56,667 bases of DNA from Rhodovulum marinum (GTDB lineage Bacteria > Pseudomonadota > Alphaproteobacteria > Rhodobacterales > Rhodobacteraceae), in NCBI RefSeq assembly GCF_004343075.1, contig NZ_SLXP01000019.1, forward strand, positions 1-56,667, in the 5' to 3' direction. This document shows positions 27,372 through 36,516 of this stretch, in pieces (the stretch's first letter is position 1; each line of letters begins with the position of its first letter). A program made the position numbers and the translations under genes. Under the pieces are notes generated by a model. The model was not told where the DNA came from and did not search any database. It saw nothing but the letters and a program-made list of their open reading frames with translations.

Positions 27372-30133
27372 TGTGGACCGTGGGCGCCATAGGCTTCACC
27401 GCCCCCGCGCTCTTGTGGGCGCTGGTCGCGCTGCCCGCGCTGTGGCTGTTGCTGCGCGCGGTGCCGCCCGCGCCGATCCGGCGGCGCTTTCCGGGCGTGG
27501 CGCTGCTTCTGGGCCTGACCGATGACGAGACCCAGACCGACAAGACGCCCTGGTGGCTGCTGCTTTTGCGGATGCTGGCCGTGGCCGCGCTGATCGTGGG
27601 GTTCGCCGGGCCGGTGCTGAACCCGGAGGACCGCCAGCCCGGCACCGGGCCGTTGCTGGTCTTCATAGACGGCACATGGGCCGATGCCCGCGACTGGCCG
27701 CGCCGGATCGACCGGGTCGAGGCCCTGCTGGAAGAGGCCGGGCGCGATGGCCGCCCCGTGGCCGTGGTGATGGCCACCGACCTGCCCGAGGCGGGCCTGC
27801 CCTTCCAGGCAGCCGAGGCCTGGGCCAGCCGCCTGGCCGGGCTGAAACCGCAACCCTGGCTGCCCGACCCGCAGGCGCTGGGCGACTGGGCCCGGGGGCT
27901 GGACGGCGGGTTCGATACGTTCTGGATGTCGGGCGGGCTGGACTACGAGGGGCGCGACGACGTGTTGGCCGCGTTCAGCGCCGCGGGCACGGTGCGCGTC
28001 TTCGAAAGCCCCCGCCCCGTGCTCGCCCTGCGCCCCGCCGCGTTCGAGGACGGCGCGATCCGCCTGACCGCCCTGCGCGCCCGGGCGGGCGAGGCGTCCG
28101 AGGTCACGCTGGCCGCCACCGGCCGCGACCCGGCGGGCATCGAACGGGTGCTGGCCCGCGTCCCCGCGACCTTCGAACCCGGGGAGACCAGCCTTGAAAC
28201 CGACCTGGTCCTGCCCCCCGAGCTGCGCAACCGGATCAGCCGCTTTTCGGTCGAGGGCGTGCGGTCGGCCGGGGCCGTCACGCTTACCGATGACAGCCTG
28301 AAACGCCGCGAGGTCGCCCTGATCGCGGGCCGCGACAACCGCGAGGGGCTGCAACTGCTCTCGCCGCTCTTCTACCTGCAAAAGGCGCTGGAACCCACCG
28401 CCGACCTGCTCGACGGCACGCTGTCGGACATCATCCTGGCCAGCCCCGACGTGATCGTGCTGGCCGACGTCGCCACGTTGTCGGCGGCCGAGGCGGCGGA
28501 ACTGCAGGACTGGGTGGAAAAGGGCGGCCTTCTGGTCCGTTTCGCCGGGCCGCGCCTGGCCGCCTCCGATGTCAGCCGCGACGCCGAAGACCCCCTGATG
28601 CCCGTGCGCCTGCGCGCGGGCGGGCGCACGGTCGGCGGCGCGATGAGCTGGGGCGAGCCGAAGGAACTGCGCCCCTTCGCCGAAACCTCGCCCTTCTTCG
28701 GTCTCGACCTGCCGCCCGACGTGCGGGTGAATGCCCAGGTCATGGCCCAGCCCGACCCGCAACTGGCCGAACGCTCCATCGCGGCGCTGACCGATGGCAC
28801 GCCCCTTGTCACCCGCAAGAAGCTGGGCGAGGGGCAGGTGGTGCTGTTCCACGTCACCGCGAACGCCGAATGGTCCACCCTGCCGCTTTCGGGGCTGTTC
28901 GTGCAGATGCTGGAACGCCTCGCCGTCTCCACCCGCCCCGCGCGCCCCGAGGCGGCGGAATTGCAGGGCACCACCTGGGTCGCCGAAACCGTGCTGGATG
29001 CCTTCGGCGAGGTCGGCGACGCGGGCACCCTGCCCGGTGTGCCGGGCGAGAAACTGGCCGACGCGCGCCCCGCCCCCGACCTGCCCCCCGGCCTTTACGC
29101 CGGAGAGGACCGTCGGCTGGCCCTCAACGTGATCGGCCCCGACACCCGGATCGCCGCCACCGCCTGGCCCGCCCGCATCCCCGTAGAGGGGCTGGCCGTC
29201 GCGCGTGAAACCCTGCTCAAGGGCTGGCTCCTGACCGCCGCGCTGGCGCTTCTGGCCGCCGATATCCTCGCCTCGCTCTGGCTCTCTGGGCGACTCCGGG
29301 GGCAACGCTCGGGCGCCGCGGCGGTGCTGGTCCTCGCCCTGATGCTGCCCATCGACGCCCATGCGCAGGACACCGATGACGCCCTTGCCCTCAAGGCCAC
29401 GTCCGAGGTCGTGCTGGCCCATGTCGTCACCGGCGACGCGCGCATCGACGATGTGGCCCGCGCGGGGCTGGTGGGCCTGTCCGAGAAACTGTTCCAGCGC
29501 ACCTCGATCGAACCCGCCGCCCCCATCGCGGTGAACCTCGAAACCGACGAGCTGTCGTTCTTTCCCTTCCTCTACTGGCCCGTGACCGCCAGCCAGCCGC
29601 AGCCCTCGCCCGAGGCGTATGCCAGGCTCAACCGTTACCTGCGCACCGGCGGCATGATCCTGTTCGACACCCGCGACGCGGACGTGGCGCGTTTCGGCGG
29701 CGGCTCGCCCGAGGGGCGGCGGCTGCAACAACTGGCCCGCCCGCTGGACGTGCCGCCCCTGGAACCCGTGCCCGCCGACCATGTCCTGACCCGCACCTTC
29801 TACCTGTTGCAGGATTTCCCCGGCCGCCATGCCAGCCGCGATATCTGGGTCGAGGCCGCCCCCCCCGATGCCGAGCGCGCCGAGGGTATGCCCTTCCGCG
29901 ACCTCAATGACGGGGTGACGCCGGTGGTGATCGGCGGCAACGACTGGGCGGCGGCCTGGGCGGTGGATGCGCAAGGGGCGGCGATGTTCCCCGTGGGCCG
30001 CGGCTATGCGGGCGAACGGCAACGCGAAATCGCCTATCGCTTCGGGATCAACCTCATCATGCACGTGCTGACCGGCAACTACAAATCCGACCAGGTCCAC
30101 GTGCCCGCGCTGCTCGACAGGTTGGGCCAATGA
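27371..30133 (+). CDS. BatA-type membrane protein fused to DUF4159
   Basis: This 920-residue protein has an N-terminal BatA/aerotolerance-regulator segment with two membrane helices (about 8-27 and 60-83), then a long region with GATase-like elements (IILASPDVIVLADVATLS, VEKGGLLVRFAGPRL). A third helix follows at about 617-640, then a short hydrophobic stretch ending PIDAHAQ that looks like a signal-cleavage site, and a C-terminal DUF4159 domain (about 675-915) with YLRTGGMILFDTRDAD. The internal signal-like stretch suggests that DUF4159 was once a separate exported protein. It lies third in the MoxR operon and overlaps both neighbours by a few bases. Confidence 0.85.
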   Translation: MWTVGAIGFTAPALLWALVALPALWLLLRAVPPAPIRRRFPGVALLLGLTDDETQTDKTPWWLLLLRMLAVAALIVGFAGPVLNPEDRQPGTGPLLVFIDGTWADARDWPRRIDRVEALLEEAGRDGRPVAVVMATDLPEAGLPFQAAEAWASRLAGLKPQPWLPDPQALGDWARGLDGGFDTFWMSGGLDYEGRDDVLAAFSAAGTVRVFESPRPVLALRPAAFEDGAIRLTALRARAGEASEVTLAATGRDPAGIERVLARVPATFEPGETSLETDLVLPPELRNRISRFSVEGVRSAGAVTLTDDSLKRREVALIAGRDNREGLQLLSPLFYLQKALEPTADLLDGTLSDIILASPDVIVLADVATLSAAEAAELQDWVEKGGLLVRFAGPRLAASDVSRDAEDPLMPVRLRAGGRTVGGAMSWGEPKELRPFAETSPFFGLDLPPDVRVNAQVMAQPDPQLAERSIAALTDGTPLVTRKKLGEGQVVLFHVTANAEWSTLPLSGLFVQMLERLAVSTRPARPEAAELQGTTWVAETVLDAFGEVGDAGTLPGVPGEKLADARPAPDLPPGLYAGEDRRLALNVIGPDTRIAATAWPARIPVEGLAVARETLLKGWLLTAALALLAADILASLWLSGRLRGQRSGAAAVLVLALMLPIDAHAQDTDDALALKATSEVVLAHVVTGDARIDDVARAGLVGLSEKLFQRTSIEPAAPIAVNLETDELSFFPFLYWPVTASQPQPSPEAYARLNRYLRTGGMILFDTRDADVARFGGGSPEGRRLQQLARPLDVPPLEPVPADHVLTRTFYLLQDFPGRHASRDIWVEAAPPDAERAEGMPFRDLNDGVTPVVIGGNDWAAAWAVDAQGAAMFPVGRGYAGERQREIAYRFGINLIMHVLTGNYKSDQVHVPALLDRLGQ

Positions 30134-32181
30134 CCGGCGAGATCATCTTCGACCCGCTTCTGCCCTGGGCCGTGCTCTGGGCGCTTGTGGCCGCGGCCGT
30201 GGCGTTTACCGGTTTCGCGCTGTGGCGCGGGCTGGGCGGCTGGTGGCTCCGCGGGCTTGCCGCCGCCGCCATCCTCGCGGCCATCGCCAACCCCTCCCTG
30301 CAGACCGAGGACCGCGCGCCGCTCTCCGACATCGTGGTTCTGGTGGTCGACGAAAGCGCCAGCCAGCGGCTTTCGGATCGCCCCGACCAGGTCGCCCGGG
30401 CCATCGCCCGCGTCGAATCCGAGGTCGCCGCGCTGGACAATACCGAACTGCGCATCGTCCGGCTGGGCGACGGCCAGGGCAACGAGGGCACCCTCCTGAT
30501 GACCGCGCTGGCCGAGGCGCTGGCCGAGGTGCCGCGTGCGCGGCTCGCGGGCGCCATCCTGCTGACCGACGGCCAGTTGCACGACCTCGACCGCGCCCCC
30601 GCCCTTCCCGCGCCGCTCCATGCCCTGCTCACCGGGCAACAAGACGACTGGGACCGCCGGCTGGTGGTCAAGAACGCCCCCGCCTTCGCCATCCTGGGCG
30701 AGGAATTCACCCTGACCCTGCGGATCGAGGACCAGGGCGCCGTGCCCGCCGAAATGGGCGAAACCACCCGCGTGACGCTGGCCATCGACGGCGGCGCGCC
30801 GCAGACCTACACCGTGCCGCTGAACCGCGATCTCGAACTGCCGGTGATCCTGGAACACGCGGGCCGCAACGTGATCCAGTTCTCGGTCGCCGGCGAGGCG
30901 GGCGAACTGACCGACCGCAACAACGCCGCCGTCGTCCAGATCAACGGCGTGCGCGACCGGCTGCGCGTGCTGCTGGTCTCGGGCGAACCGCACCCGGGCG
31001 AACGCACCTGGCGCAACCTCCTGAAATCCGACAGTTCGGTGGACCTCGTCCATTTCACGATCCTGCGCCCGCCGGACAAGCATGACGGCGTGCCGGTGAC
31101 CGAGCTGTCCCTGATCGCCTTCCCGACGCGCGAGCTGTTCCTAGACAAGATCGACGAGTTCGACCTGATCATCTTCGACCGCTACAAGCGGCGCGGTATC
31201 CTGCCGATGATCTATCTCGACAACGTGCGCGACTATGTCGAAAAGGGCGGCGCGGTGCTGATCGCCGCCGGTCCCGATTTCGCCAGCGCCGACTCGATCT
31301 ACCGCTCGCCCCTGGCCGAGATCCTGCCCGCCGAACCCACCGCCCGCGTGATCGAGGAAGGCTACCGGCCCACCGTCACCGACCTCGGCCAGCGCCACCC
31401 CGTCACCGAGGGGCTGAAGGCCGAACATGACGGCGACTGGGGCCGCTGGTTCCGGCTGATCGACGTCCAGGCGACCCGCGGGCAGGTGGTGATGACCGGC
31501 ACGGGCGACCGCCCGCTGCTGGTGCTCGACCGGGTGGGCGAGGGGCGCGTGGCGCTGCTGGCCTCCGACCACGCCTGGCTCTGGAACCGCGGCTTCGAGG
31601 GCGGCGGGCCGCAGCTGGAACTGCTGCGCCGGCTGGCCCACTGGATGATGAAGGAACCCGAGCTCGAGGAAGAGGCCCTCAGCGCCGAGGCCGAGGGCCA
31701 GACCATGACCATCACCCGCCGCTCGCTCGCCCAGGACGGTCGCAGCGTCCGGATCACCCGCCCCGATGGCCAGACCGACACGCTGACGCTCGAGGAAACC
31801 GTGCCGGGCCGGTTCCAGGCCACCTATGACGGCCCCGAAATCGGCCTGTACCGGCTGGCCGACGACGACATGGAAACCGTGATCGCACTGGGCCCCGCCG
31901 CGCCGCGCGAATTCGAGGAAACGATCGCCAGCGGCGCCCGGCTGGACCCGGCGGTCTCCGCGACGCGCGGCGGCATCCTGCCGCTTCACGCGGGTCTTCC
32001 CGATCTCCGCACCGTGCGCGAGGGGCGCCTCGCCGCCGGCCGCGGCTGGATCGGGATCACGCCCCGCGGCGCCTACCTGACGGCGGATGTCACCATCACG
32101 CCACTGGCGCCGGCCTGGGCCTTCCTGCTGCTGGCCGCCGCGCTCAGCCTGGGCGCCTGGCTGCGCGAAGGGCGGCGATAA
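30130..32181 (+). CDS. Membrane protein with VWA-like and glutamine-amidotransferase-like domains (MoxR operon)
   Basis: This 683-residue protein has two N-terminal helices (about 12-32 and 38-55), a VWA-like segment with the MIDAS pattern DESAS in IVVLVVDESASQRLS, a CARDB-like middle, a GATase1-like fold (about 270-470: LRVLLVSGEPHPGERTWRN, YVEKGGAVLIAAGPDF, WGRWFRLID) and a C-terminal helix at about 655-675. The glutamine-amidotransferase catalytic cysteine nucleophile is not evident, so it is probably a structural relative. It is the last gene of the operon and starts 4 bases inside the previous gene (ATGA). Confidence 0.8.
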   Translation: MTGEIIFDPLLPWAVLWALVAAAVAFTGFALWRGLGGWWLRGLAAAAILAAIANPSLQTEDRAPLSDIVVLVVDESASQRLSDRPDQVARAIARVESEVAALDNTELRIVRLGDGQGNEGTLLMTALAEALAEVPRARLAGAILLTDGQLHDLDRAPALPAPLHALLTGQQDDWDRRLVVKNAPAFAILGEEFTLTLRIEDQGAVPAEMGETTRVTLAIDGGAPQTYTVPLNRDLELPVILEHAGRNVIQFSVAGEAGELTDRNNAAVVQINGVRDRLRVLLVSGEPHPGERTWRNLLKSDSSVDLVHFTILRPPDKHDGVPVTELSLIAFPTRELFLDKIDEFDLIIFDRYKRRGILPMIYLDNVRDYVEKGGAVLIAAGPDFASADSIYRSPLAEILPAEPTARVIEEGYRPTVTDLGQRHPVTEGLKAEHDGDWGRWFRLIDVQATRGQVVMTGTGDRPLLVLDRVGEGRVALLASDHAWLWNRGFEGGGPQLELLRRLAHWMMKEPELEEEALSAEAEGQTMTITRRSLAQDGRSVRITRPDGQTDTLTLEETVPGRFQATYDGPEIGLYRLADDDMETVIALGPAAPREFEETIASGARLDPAVSATRGGILPLHAGLPDLRTVREGRLAAGRGWIGITPRGAYLTADVTITPLAPAWAFLLLAAALSLGAWLREGRR

Positions 32182-32235
32182 GCCCGTCCCCGGTTTCGCC
32201 CCGGCCGAGTGATCCTCCGGGAAAAGACCCCGGCC

Positions 32236-32293
32236 CTTCTTCTGGCTTCAAATATCCCGGGGGGAGTCCGCAGGACGGGGGGCAGCGCCCCCC
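32236..32293 (-). repeat. Intergenic hairpin repeat, copy B
   Basis: Read on the minus strand: GGGGGGC-GCT-GCCCCCC, then GTCC-TGC-GGAC, then CCCCCCGGGATATTTG and AGCCAGAAGAAG. It begins 26 bases after the stop of the minus-strand lipoprotein gene and could act as its 3' structure, although no clear U-run follows. Confidence 0.85.
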
Positions 32294-32318
32294 CCACCCC
32301 GCGTGCCGCCTGGCGCCC

Positions 32319-32924
32319 CTAGCGCCCGTTCTGCGCCGAGGCCGTGCTGTCCAGCCGGGCGGCGCGGGCCGCCAGCACCTCGGCGCGCGGGCGCCAGCTG
32401 TATTTCGGGTCCTCCGTGACCGGCGACCAGAACAGGTCGCCCCCCGCCCGCCAGGGGTCCAGCACCACGCCCCGCTCCATCGGGTCGCCCCGGCGGGCGA
32501 GGATCACGGTGGAATGGTCGATGCGGAACAGCCGGTCGCCGGGCGAGATCGCGCGATACAGCTGCAGCGTGCGGAACGCCTCTTGCGCCAGGCGGGCCTG
32601 CATGTCGTCGGCCCACTGATAGCACAGCCCGCGCTCGCGCAGGCCCATGTTGACCTTGGTGTTGTGGATGATCGGCGGGTCGGACACGCGGTAGTCCTGT
32701 GCCAGCTGCCGGGCATGGGTATGGGCGATCTGCGCCGCGCGCGCGGCCTCCTCGGGGTCGACACCGGGGCCAAGCGCCGCGATATCGCGGGCCAGCGCGT
32801 CGATCTCGGCGGGCTCGGGCGGCGGCGGGCCATAGCCGCCCGGCGCCGTGCCGCCACCGCAGGCGCCCAGCGCGAGCGTTGCGACAAGGGCCGCGACGGG
32901 GGCGAAATTCGCGATCCTGCTCAC
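32319..32924 (-). CDS. Putative lipoprotein of unknown function
   Basis: This 201-residue protein has a lipoprotein signal (VAALVATLALGAC, then Gly/Pro-rich linker) and a domain with NTKVNMGLRERGLCYQWADD, RIDHSTVILARRGDP and VLDPWRAGGDLFWSPVTED. The His and Trp/Asp pattern looks like a transglutaminase- or papain-like fold, but I cannot confirm catalytic residues. The GTG start (VSRIANF) gives a normal signal; no strong ribosome binding site is visible. Confidence 0.75.
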   Translation of the reverse strand: MSRIANFAPVAALVATLALGACGGGTAPGGYGPPPPEPAEIDALARDIAALGPGVDPEEAARAAQIAHTHARQLAQDYRVSDPPIIHNTKVNMGLRERGLCYQWADDMQARLAQEAFRTLQLYRAISPGDRLFRIDHSTVILARRGDPMERGVVLDPWRAGGDLFWSPVTEDPKYSWRPRAEVLAARAARLDSTASAQNGR

Positions 32925-32994
32925 CGGGTCTGCCGTGCCGTGCTGTTCCGTTCCGCCTTCAGGGCTAGCCCGGACCCGCGCCCCTGTCGAGACG

Positions 32995-33714
32995 CTATGC
33001 ACCGGGGCGCGTGGCCCTGTCCGGTTCCGTCATCAGCGCGCGGCGCGAGTTCGAGGCGAATTCCCGCCGCCACAGCACCCAGACGGTCAGCGCCGCCGAC
33101 AGGATCAGCGGCACCGCCCCCAACAGCCAGGCCAGCCCCGCCAAGGCGAAGTAAAGCGAGCGCATGCCCCGGTTGAAGCTGCGCGCGGCGGTGATGTTGA
33201 TCTCGGCGGCCTGGGCGGCGCGGGGCTGGGCGTCGGGGTCCGCAGGGTCGTTCGGCACGGCGGCCATCATCACCGCGCAATAGCCGAACAGCCGGTGCGA
33301 CCAGACGAATTTCAGAAAGGCATTGGCCACGAACAGCAGGATCGCCAGGATCTTCAGCTCCCACACCACGGACGGCGCGGTGTCCAGCGTCAGGTCCTCG
33401 GCCAGCCCCAACAGGCGTTCGGTATTGCCGATCAGCGCCAGCCCGCCGCCGATGATGATCATCGAGGCCGAGGCGAAGAAGGTCGTGCCCTGGCGCAGCG
33501 TCGACAGGATATTGGCGTCGAAGATGCGCGGCTGGCGGGTGACCAGGTGGCGCATCCATTCGCGGCGATAGCGCGTCATCAGCACCGAGACCGACGGCCG
33601 GGCGGGCGACGGGTTCTCGATCCGCCAGCCGATCCCGATCCAGGCCGCGACCCAGACGGCCAGCGCGGCGCCATCCAGCGGGGTAAAGAACGCGATCCGG
33701 TCGAAAAGTTCCAT
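32995..33714 (-). CDS. DUF599 family membrane protein
   Basis: This 239-residue protein has a hydrophobic helix at about 10-30, further helices around 77-100, 118-140 and 190-215, and the family motifs RREWMRHLVTRQPRIFDANI and AARSFNRGMRSLYFALAG. The function of DUF599 proteins is unknown. The ATG giving MELFDR is used; a longer frame would run into the glcD promoter. It is divergent from glcD with an 88-bp shared control region. Confidence 0.85.
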   Translation of the reverse strand: MELFDRIAFFTPLDGAALAVWVAAWIGIGWRIENPSPARPSVSVLMTRYRREWMRHLVTRQPRIFDANILSTLRQGTTFFASASMIIIGGGLALIGNTERLLGLAEDLTLDTAPSVVWELKILAILLFVANAFLKFVWSHRLFGYCAVMMAAVPNDPADPDAQPRAAQAAEINITAARSFNRGMRSLYFALAGLAWLLGAVPLILSAALTVWVLWRREFASNSRRALMTEPDRATRPGA

Positions 33715-33744
33715 GGCCGTGAGCCTAGCCGCAAGGGAAAGCGC

Positions 33745-33782
33745 TTGCCAGATGGCAATATTGGTTATAATTCTTGACCAAT
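33745..33782 (+). promoter_or_regulatory. glcD promoter with -10 box inside an inverted-repeat operator
   Basis: A perfect TATAAT (33766-33771) lies 15 bases after TTGCCA (33745-33750). The -10 box is enclosed by ATTGGT (33760-33765) and ACCAAT (33777-33782), an exact 6-bp inverted repeat with an 11-base spacer. Half-sites of this type are known for FadR-family regulators such as PdhR (ATTGGT-N3-ACCAAT), though the spacing here is longer. A bound repressor would block RNA polymerase. Confidence 0.55.
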
Positions 33783-33802
33783 TCAGTGGAGGAGAGGCGC
33801 CC

Positions 33803-35236
33803 ATGGACATGCCCGTCCCGAACGCGGCGGTCATCGCGAAGAAAGCGCATGTGGTGGGGCGGCTGAGGGCGGCCTTGCCCGAGGGCGCGGTGATCCACGA
33901 CCCTGCCGAGACGCGGGCCTATGAATGCGATGCGCTGACCGCCTATCGCTGCCCGCCGCTGGCCGCCGTCCTGCCCGCCACGACCGACGAGGTGGCCGCG
34001 GTGCTGCGCATCTGCCACGAAGAGGGCGTGCCGGTCGTGCCGCGCGGGTCGGGCACGTCGCTGGCGGGTGGCGCGATGCCGACCGCTGACAGCGTGATCC
34101 TGGGCGTGTCGCGCCTGACCGAGGTGCTGGAGGTCGATTACGACAACCGTTTCATCCGGGTGCAGACCGGGCGCACGAACCTGTCCGTCACCGGCGCGGT
34201 GGAGGAGGAGGGATTCTTCTATGCCCCCGACCCGTCCTCGCAGCTGGCCTGCGCCATCGCGGGCAATATCGCGATGAACTCGGGCGGGGCGCATTGCCTG
34301 AAATACGGGGTGACGACGAACAACCTGCTGGGGGTGACCCTGGTGCAGATGGACGGCACCGTGGTCGAGATCGGCGGCGCCTACATGGATGCGGGCGGCT
34401 ATGACTGGCTGGGGCTGATCTGCGGGTCCGAGGGCCAGCTGGGCGTGGTGACCGAGGCGACCCTGCGCATCCTGCCGAAACCCGAGGGCGCGCGGCCCGT
34501 TCTGATGGGCTTCGACAGCTCCGAGGTGGCCGGGGCCTGCGTCGCCGACATCATCAAGGCGGGCGTCCTGCCCGTGGCGATCGAGTTCATGGACCGCCCC
34601 TGCATCCGCGCGACCGAGGCCTTCGCGGGCGCCGGCTATCCCGATTGCGAGGCGCTGTTGATCGTCGAGGTCGAGGGCAGCGCGGCCGAGATCGACGAAC
34701 AGCTGGGCGTGATCCTGCAGATCGCGCGCAAGCATGACCCGGTGGAATTGCGCGAAAGCGGCTCGGCCGAGGAAAGCGCGCGGATCTGGCTGGGCCGGAA
34801 ATCGGCCTTCGGCGCGATGGGGCAGATCAACGATTACATGTGCCTGGACGGCACGATCCCGGTCTCGGCCCTGCCGCTGGTGCTGCGCCGGATCGGCGAG
34901 ATGTCGCAGGACTACGGGCTGGGGGTGGCCAACGTGTTCCACGCGGGCGACGGCAACATGCACCCCTTGATCCTGTTCGACGCGAACAAGCCCGGCGACC
35001 TGGAGCGTTGCGAGGCGTTCGGCGCGGATATCCTGAAGCTGTGCGTCGAGGTGGGCGGTTGCCTGACCGGCGAGCATGGCGTGGGCATCGAGAAGCGCGA
35101 CCTGATGAACGTTCAGTTCGATCCCGCCGATATCGAGGCGCAGCTGCGGGTGAAGGACGTGTTCGATCCGAAATGGCTGTTGAACCCAGCCAAGGTGTTC
35201 CCGTTGGCGGCGACGGCGGCGCGGCGGGCAGGGTAG
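33803..35236 (+). CDS. glcD: Glycolate oxidase FAD-linked subunit GlcD
   Basis: This 477-residue FAD-linked oxidase (PCMH/VAO type) has the FAD loop VPVVPRGSGTSLAGGAMPT, SSQLACAIAGNIAMNSGGAH and C-terminal VFHAGDGNMHPLILFD, NPAKVFP. It oxidises glycolate to glyoxylate with GlcE and GlcF. A strong GGAGGAG precedes the ATG. The gene is followed by repeat copy C, which fills the gap to glcE. D-lactate dehydrogenase relatives exist, but the adjoining glcE and glcF decide the call. Confidence 0.95.
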   Translation: MDMPVPNAAVIAKKAHVVGRLRAALPEGAVIHDPAETRAYECDALTAYRCPPLAAVLPATTDEVAAVLRICHEEGVPVVPRGSGTSLAGGAMPTADSVILGVSRLTEVLEVDYDNRFIRVQTGRTNLSVTGAVEEEGFFYAPDPSSQLACAIAGNIAMNSGGAHCLKYGVTTNNLLGVTLVQMDGTVVEIGGAYMDAGGYDWLGLICGSEGQLGVVTEATLRILPKPEGARPVLMGFDSSEVAGACVADIIKAGVLPVAIEFMDRPCIRATEAFAGAGYPDCEALLIVEVEGSAAEIDEQLGVILQIARKHDPVELRESGSAEESARIWLGRKSAFGAMGQINDYMCLDGTIPVSALPLVLRRIGEMSQDYGLGVANVFHAGDGNMHPLILFDANKPGDLERCEAFGADILKLCVEVGGCLTGEHGVGIEKRDLMNVQFDPADIEAQLRVKDVFDPKWLLNPAKVFPLAATAARRAG

Positions 35237-35245
35237 GGCAGGGCA

Positions 35246-35309
35246 GGGGGCGCTGCCCCCTCTTGTCCTGCGGACAATTCACCCCCGGAGTATTTGGACC
35301 AAGAAAAAG
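35246..35309 (+). repeat. Intergenic hairpin repeat, copy C, between glcD and glcE
   Basis: Stem GGGGGC-GCT-GCCCCC (35246-35260), stem GTCC-TGC-GGAC (35265-35275), then ACCCCCGGAGTATTTGG and CCAAGAAAAAG, which runs straight into the glcE ATG at 35310. The repeat fills nearly the whole intercistronic gap, so the hairpins must lie in the glcDEF mRNA and the tail serves as the glcE leader. Confidence 0.85.
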
Positions 35310-36512
35310 ATGATGACACCCGGAACAGAGGCCGACCTGGCCGAGGCAGTGGCGGCGGCCGAGGGGCCGCTGAGGATCCTGGGCGGCGGCACGCGGGGCG
35401 TGGGCCGGCCCGTGGACGGCACGGCGCTGTCCGTGGCGGGGCTGGCGGGGGTGGAGTTGTATGAACCGGGCGCCTTGACGCTGGTGGTCAAGGCGGGCAC
35501 GCCCCTGGCCGAGGTCGAGCGCGTGCTGGCCGCCGAGGGGCAGCGCCTGGCTTTCGAGCCGATGGATCACCGCGGGCTGCTGGGCACCGGGGGCGACCCG
35601 ACGATCGGCGGCGTGGTGGCGGCGAATGTTTCGGGGCCGCGGCGCATCCAGGCGGGCGCCTGCCGCGATGCGCTGATCGGGGTGCGGTTCGTCGACGGGC
35701 GCGGGCAGGTGCTGCGCAACGGGGGCCGGGTGATGAAGAACGTCACCGGCTATGACCTGGTCAAGCTGATGGCGGGCAGCCGCGGCACGTTGGGCGTGTT
35801 GACCGAGGTGGCCTTCAAGGTGCTGCCCGCGCCCGAAAGCGTGGCGACGCTGACCCTGCATGTCGCGGACAGCGGGCCGGCCTTCGACGCGATGACCCGC
35901 GCGATGAAAAGCCCCTTCGAGGTATCGGGGGCGGCCTGGGCCCCCGGGGCGGGCGCGGTGCATCTGCGGCTGGAGGGGTTTTCCGGCTCGGTCGGCTATC
36001 GCGCCGGGCGGCTCACCGACCTGCTGGGCGATCTGGGCGAGGTGACGGTCGAGACCGGGGCCGAGGCGAACGCGGCGCTGTGGCGCGCGATCCGCGATGC
36101 CGAGGCGCTGGCCGATCACCCCTATGTCTGGCGGGTATCGATGGCGCCGGGCGCGATGCGCAGGGGCTTCATGGCCGATCTGGACCGGACCGCCCGGTTC
36201 GACCGGTTGCTGGACTGGGCCGGCGGGCTGTGCTGGATCGGCATGACCGAGGCGCAGGCGGCCGAGTATGCGCCGCGCTATGGCGCCGATGACGCGCCCG
36301 CGGGGGCGGTCCGGTTCCACCGCGACCTGCAACAGGCGATGGCCGACCCGGAACTGGGCGGGGGGCACGCCACGCTGGTCAAGGGGCCCGCGGCCTTGCG
36401 CGCCGAGGTGAGCGTGTTCCAGCCCGAGCCCGCGCCGCTGGCCGCGCTGGCCCGTGGCCTGCGCGCGCAGTTCGATCCGCGCGGTATCCTGAACCCCGGT
36501 TTGATGGGCTGA
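35310..36512 (+). CDS. glcE: Glycolate oxidase FAD-binding subunit GlcE
   Basis: This 400-residue protein has a short PCMH-type FAD domain: GPLRILGGGTRGVGRPVDG, LLGTGGDPTIGGVVAANVSG, MKNVTGYDLVKLMAGSRGTLG, and NPGLMG at the end. The second FAD-type subunit of the GlcDEF complex is shorter than GlcD, as usual. Two ATGs follow directly on the repeat tail; no classical GGAGG is present, only the purine-rich GAAAAAG, so initiation may depend on the repeat-derived leader. Confidence 0.93.
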   Translation: MMTPGTEADLAEAVAAAEGPLRILGGGTRGVGRPVDGTALSVAGLAGVELYEPGALTLVVKAGTPLAEVERVLAAEGQRLAFEPMDHRGLLGTGGDPTIGGVVAANVSGPRRIQAGACRDALIGVRFVDGRGQVLRNGGRVMKNVTGYDLVKLMAGSRGTLGVLTEVAFKVLPAPESVATLTLHVADSGPAFDAMTRAMKSPFEVSGAAWAPGAGAVHLRLEGFSGSVGYRAGRLTDLLGDLGEVTVETGAEANAALWRAIRDAEALADHPYVWRVSMAPGAMRRGFMADLDRTARFDRLLDWAGGLCWIGMTEAQAAEYAPRYGADDAPAGAVRFHRDLQQAMADPELGGGHATLVKGPAALRAEVSVFQPEPAPLAALARGLRAQFDPRGILNPGLMG

Positions 36513-36516
36513 GCCG

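Noticed and set aside
27344-30130. 928-codon minus-strand open frame opposite the BatA/DUF4159 gene
   Set aside because: Shadow frame; the plus-strand gene is part of an overlapping operon with clear domains.
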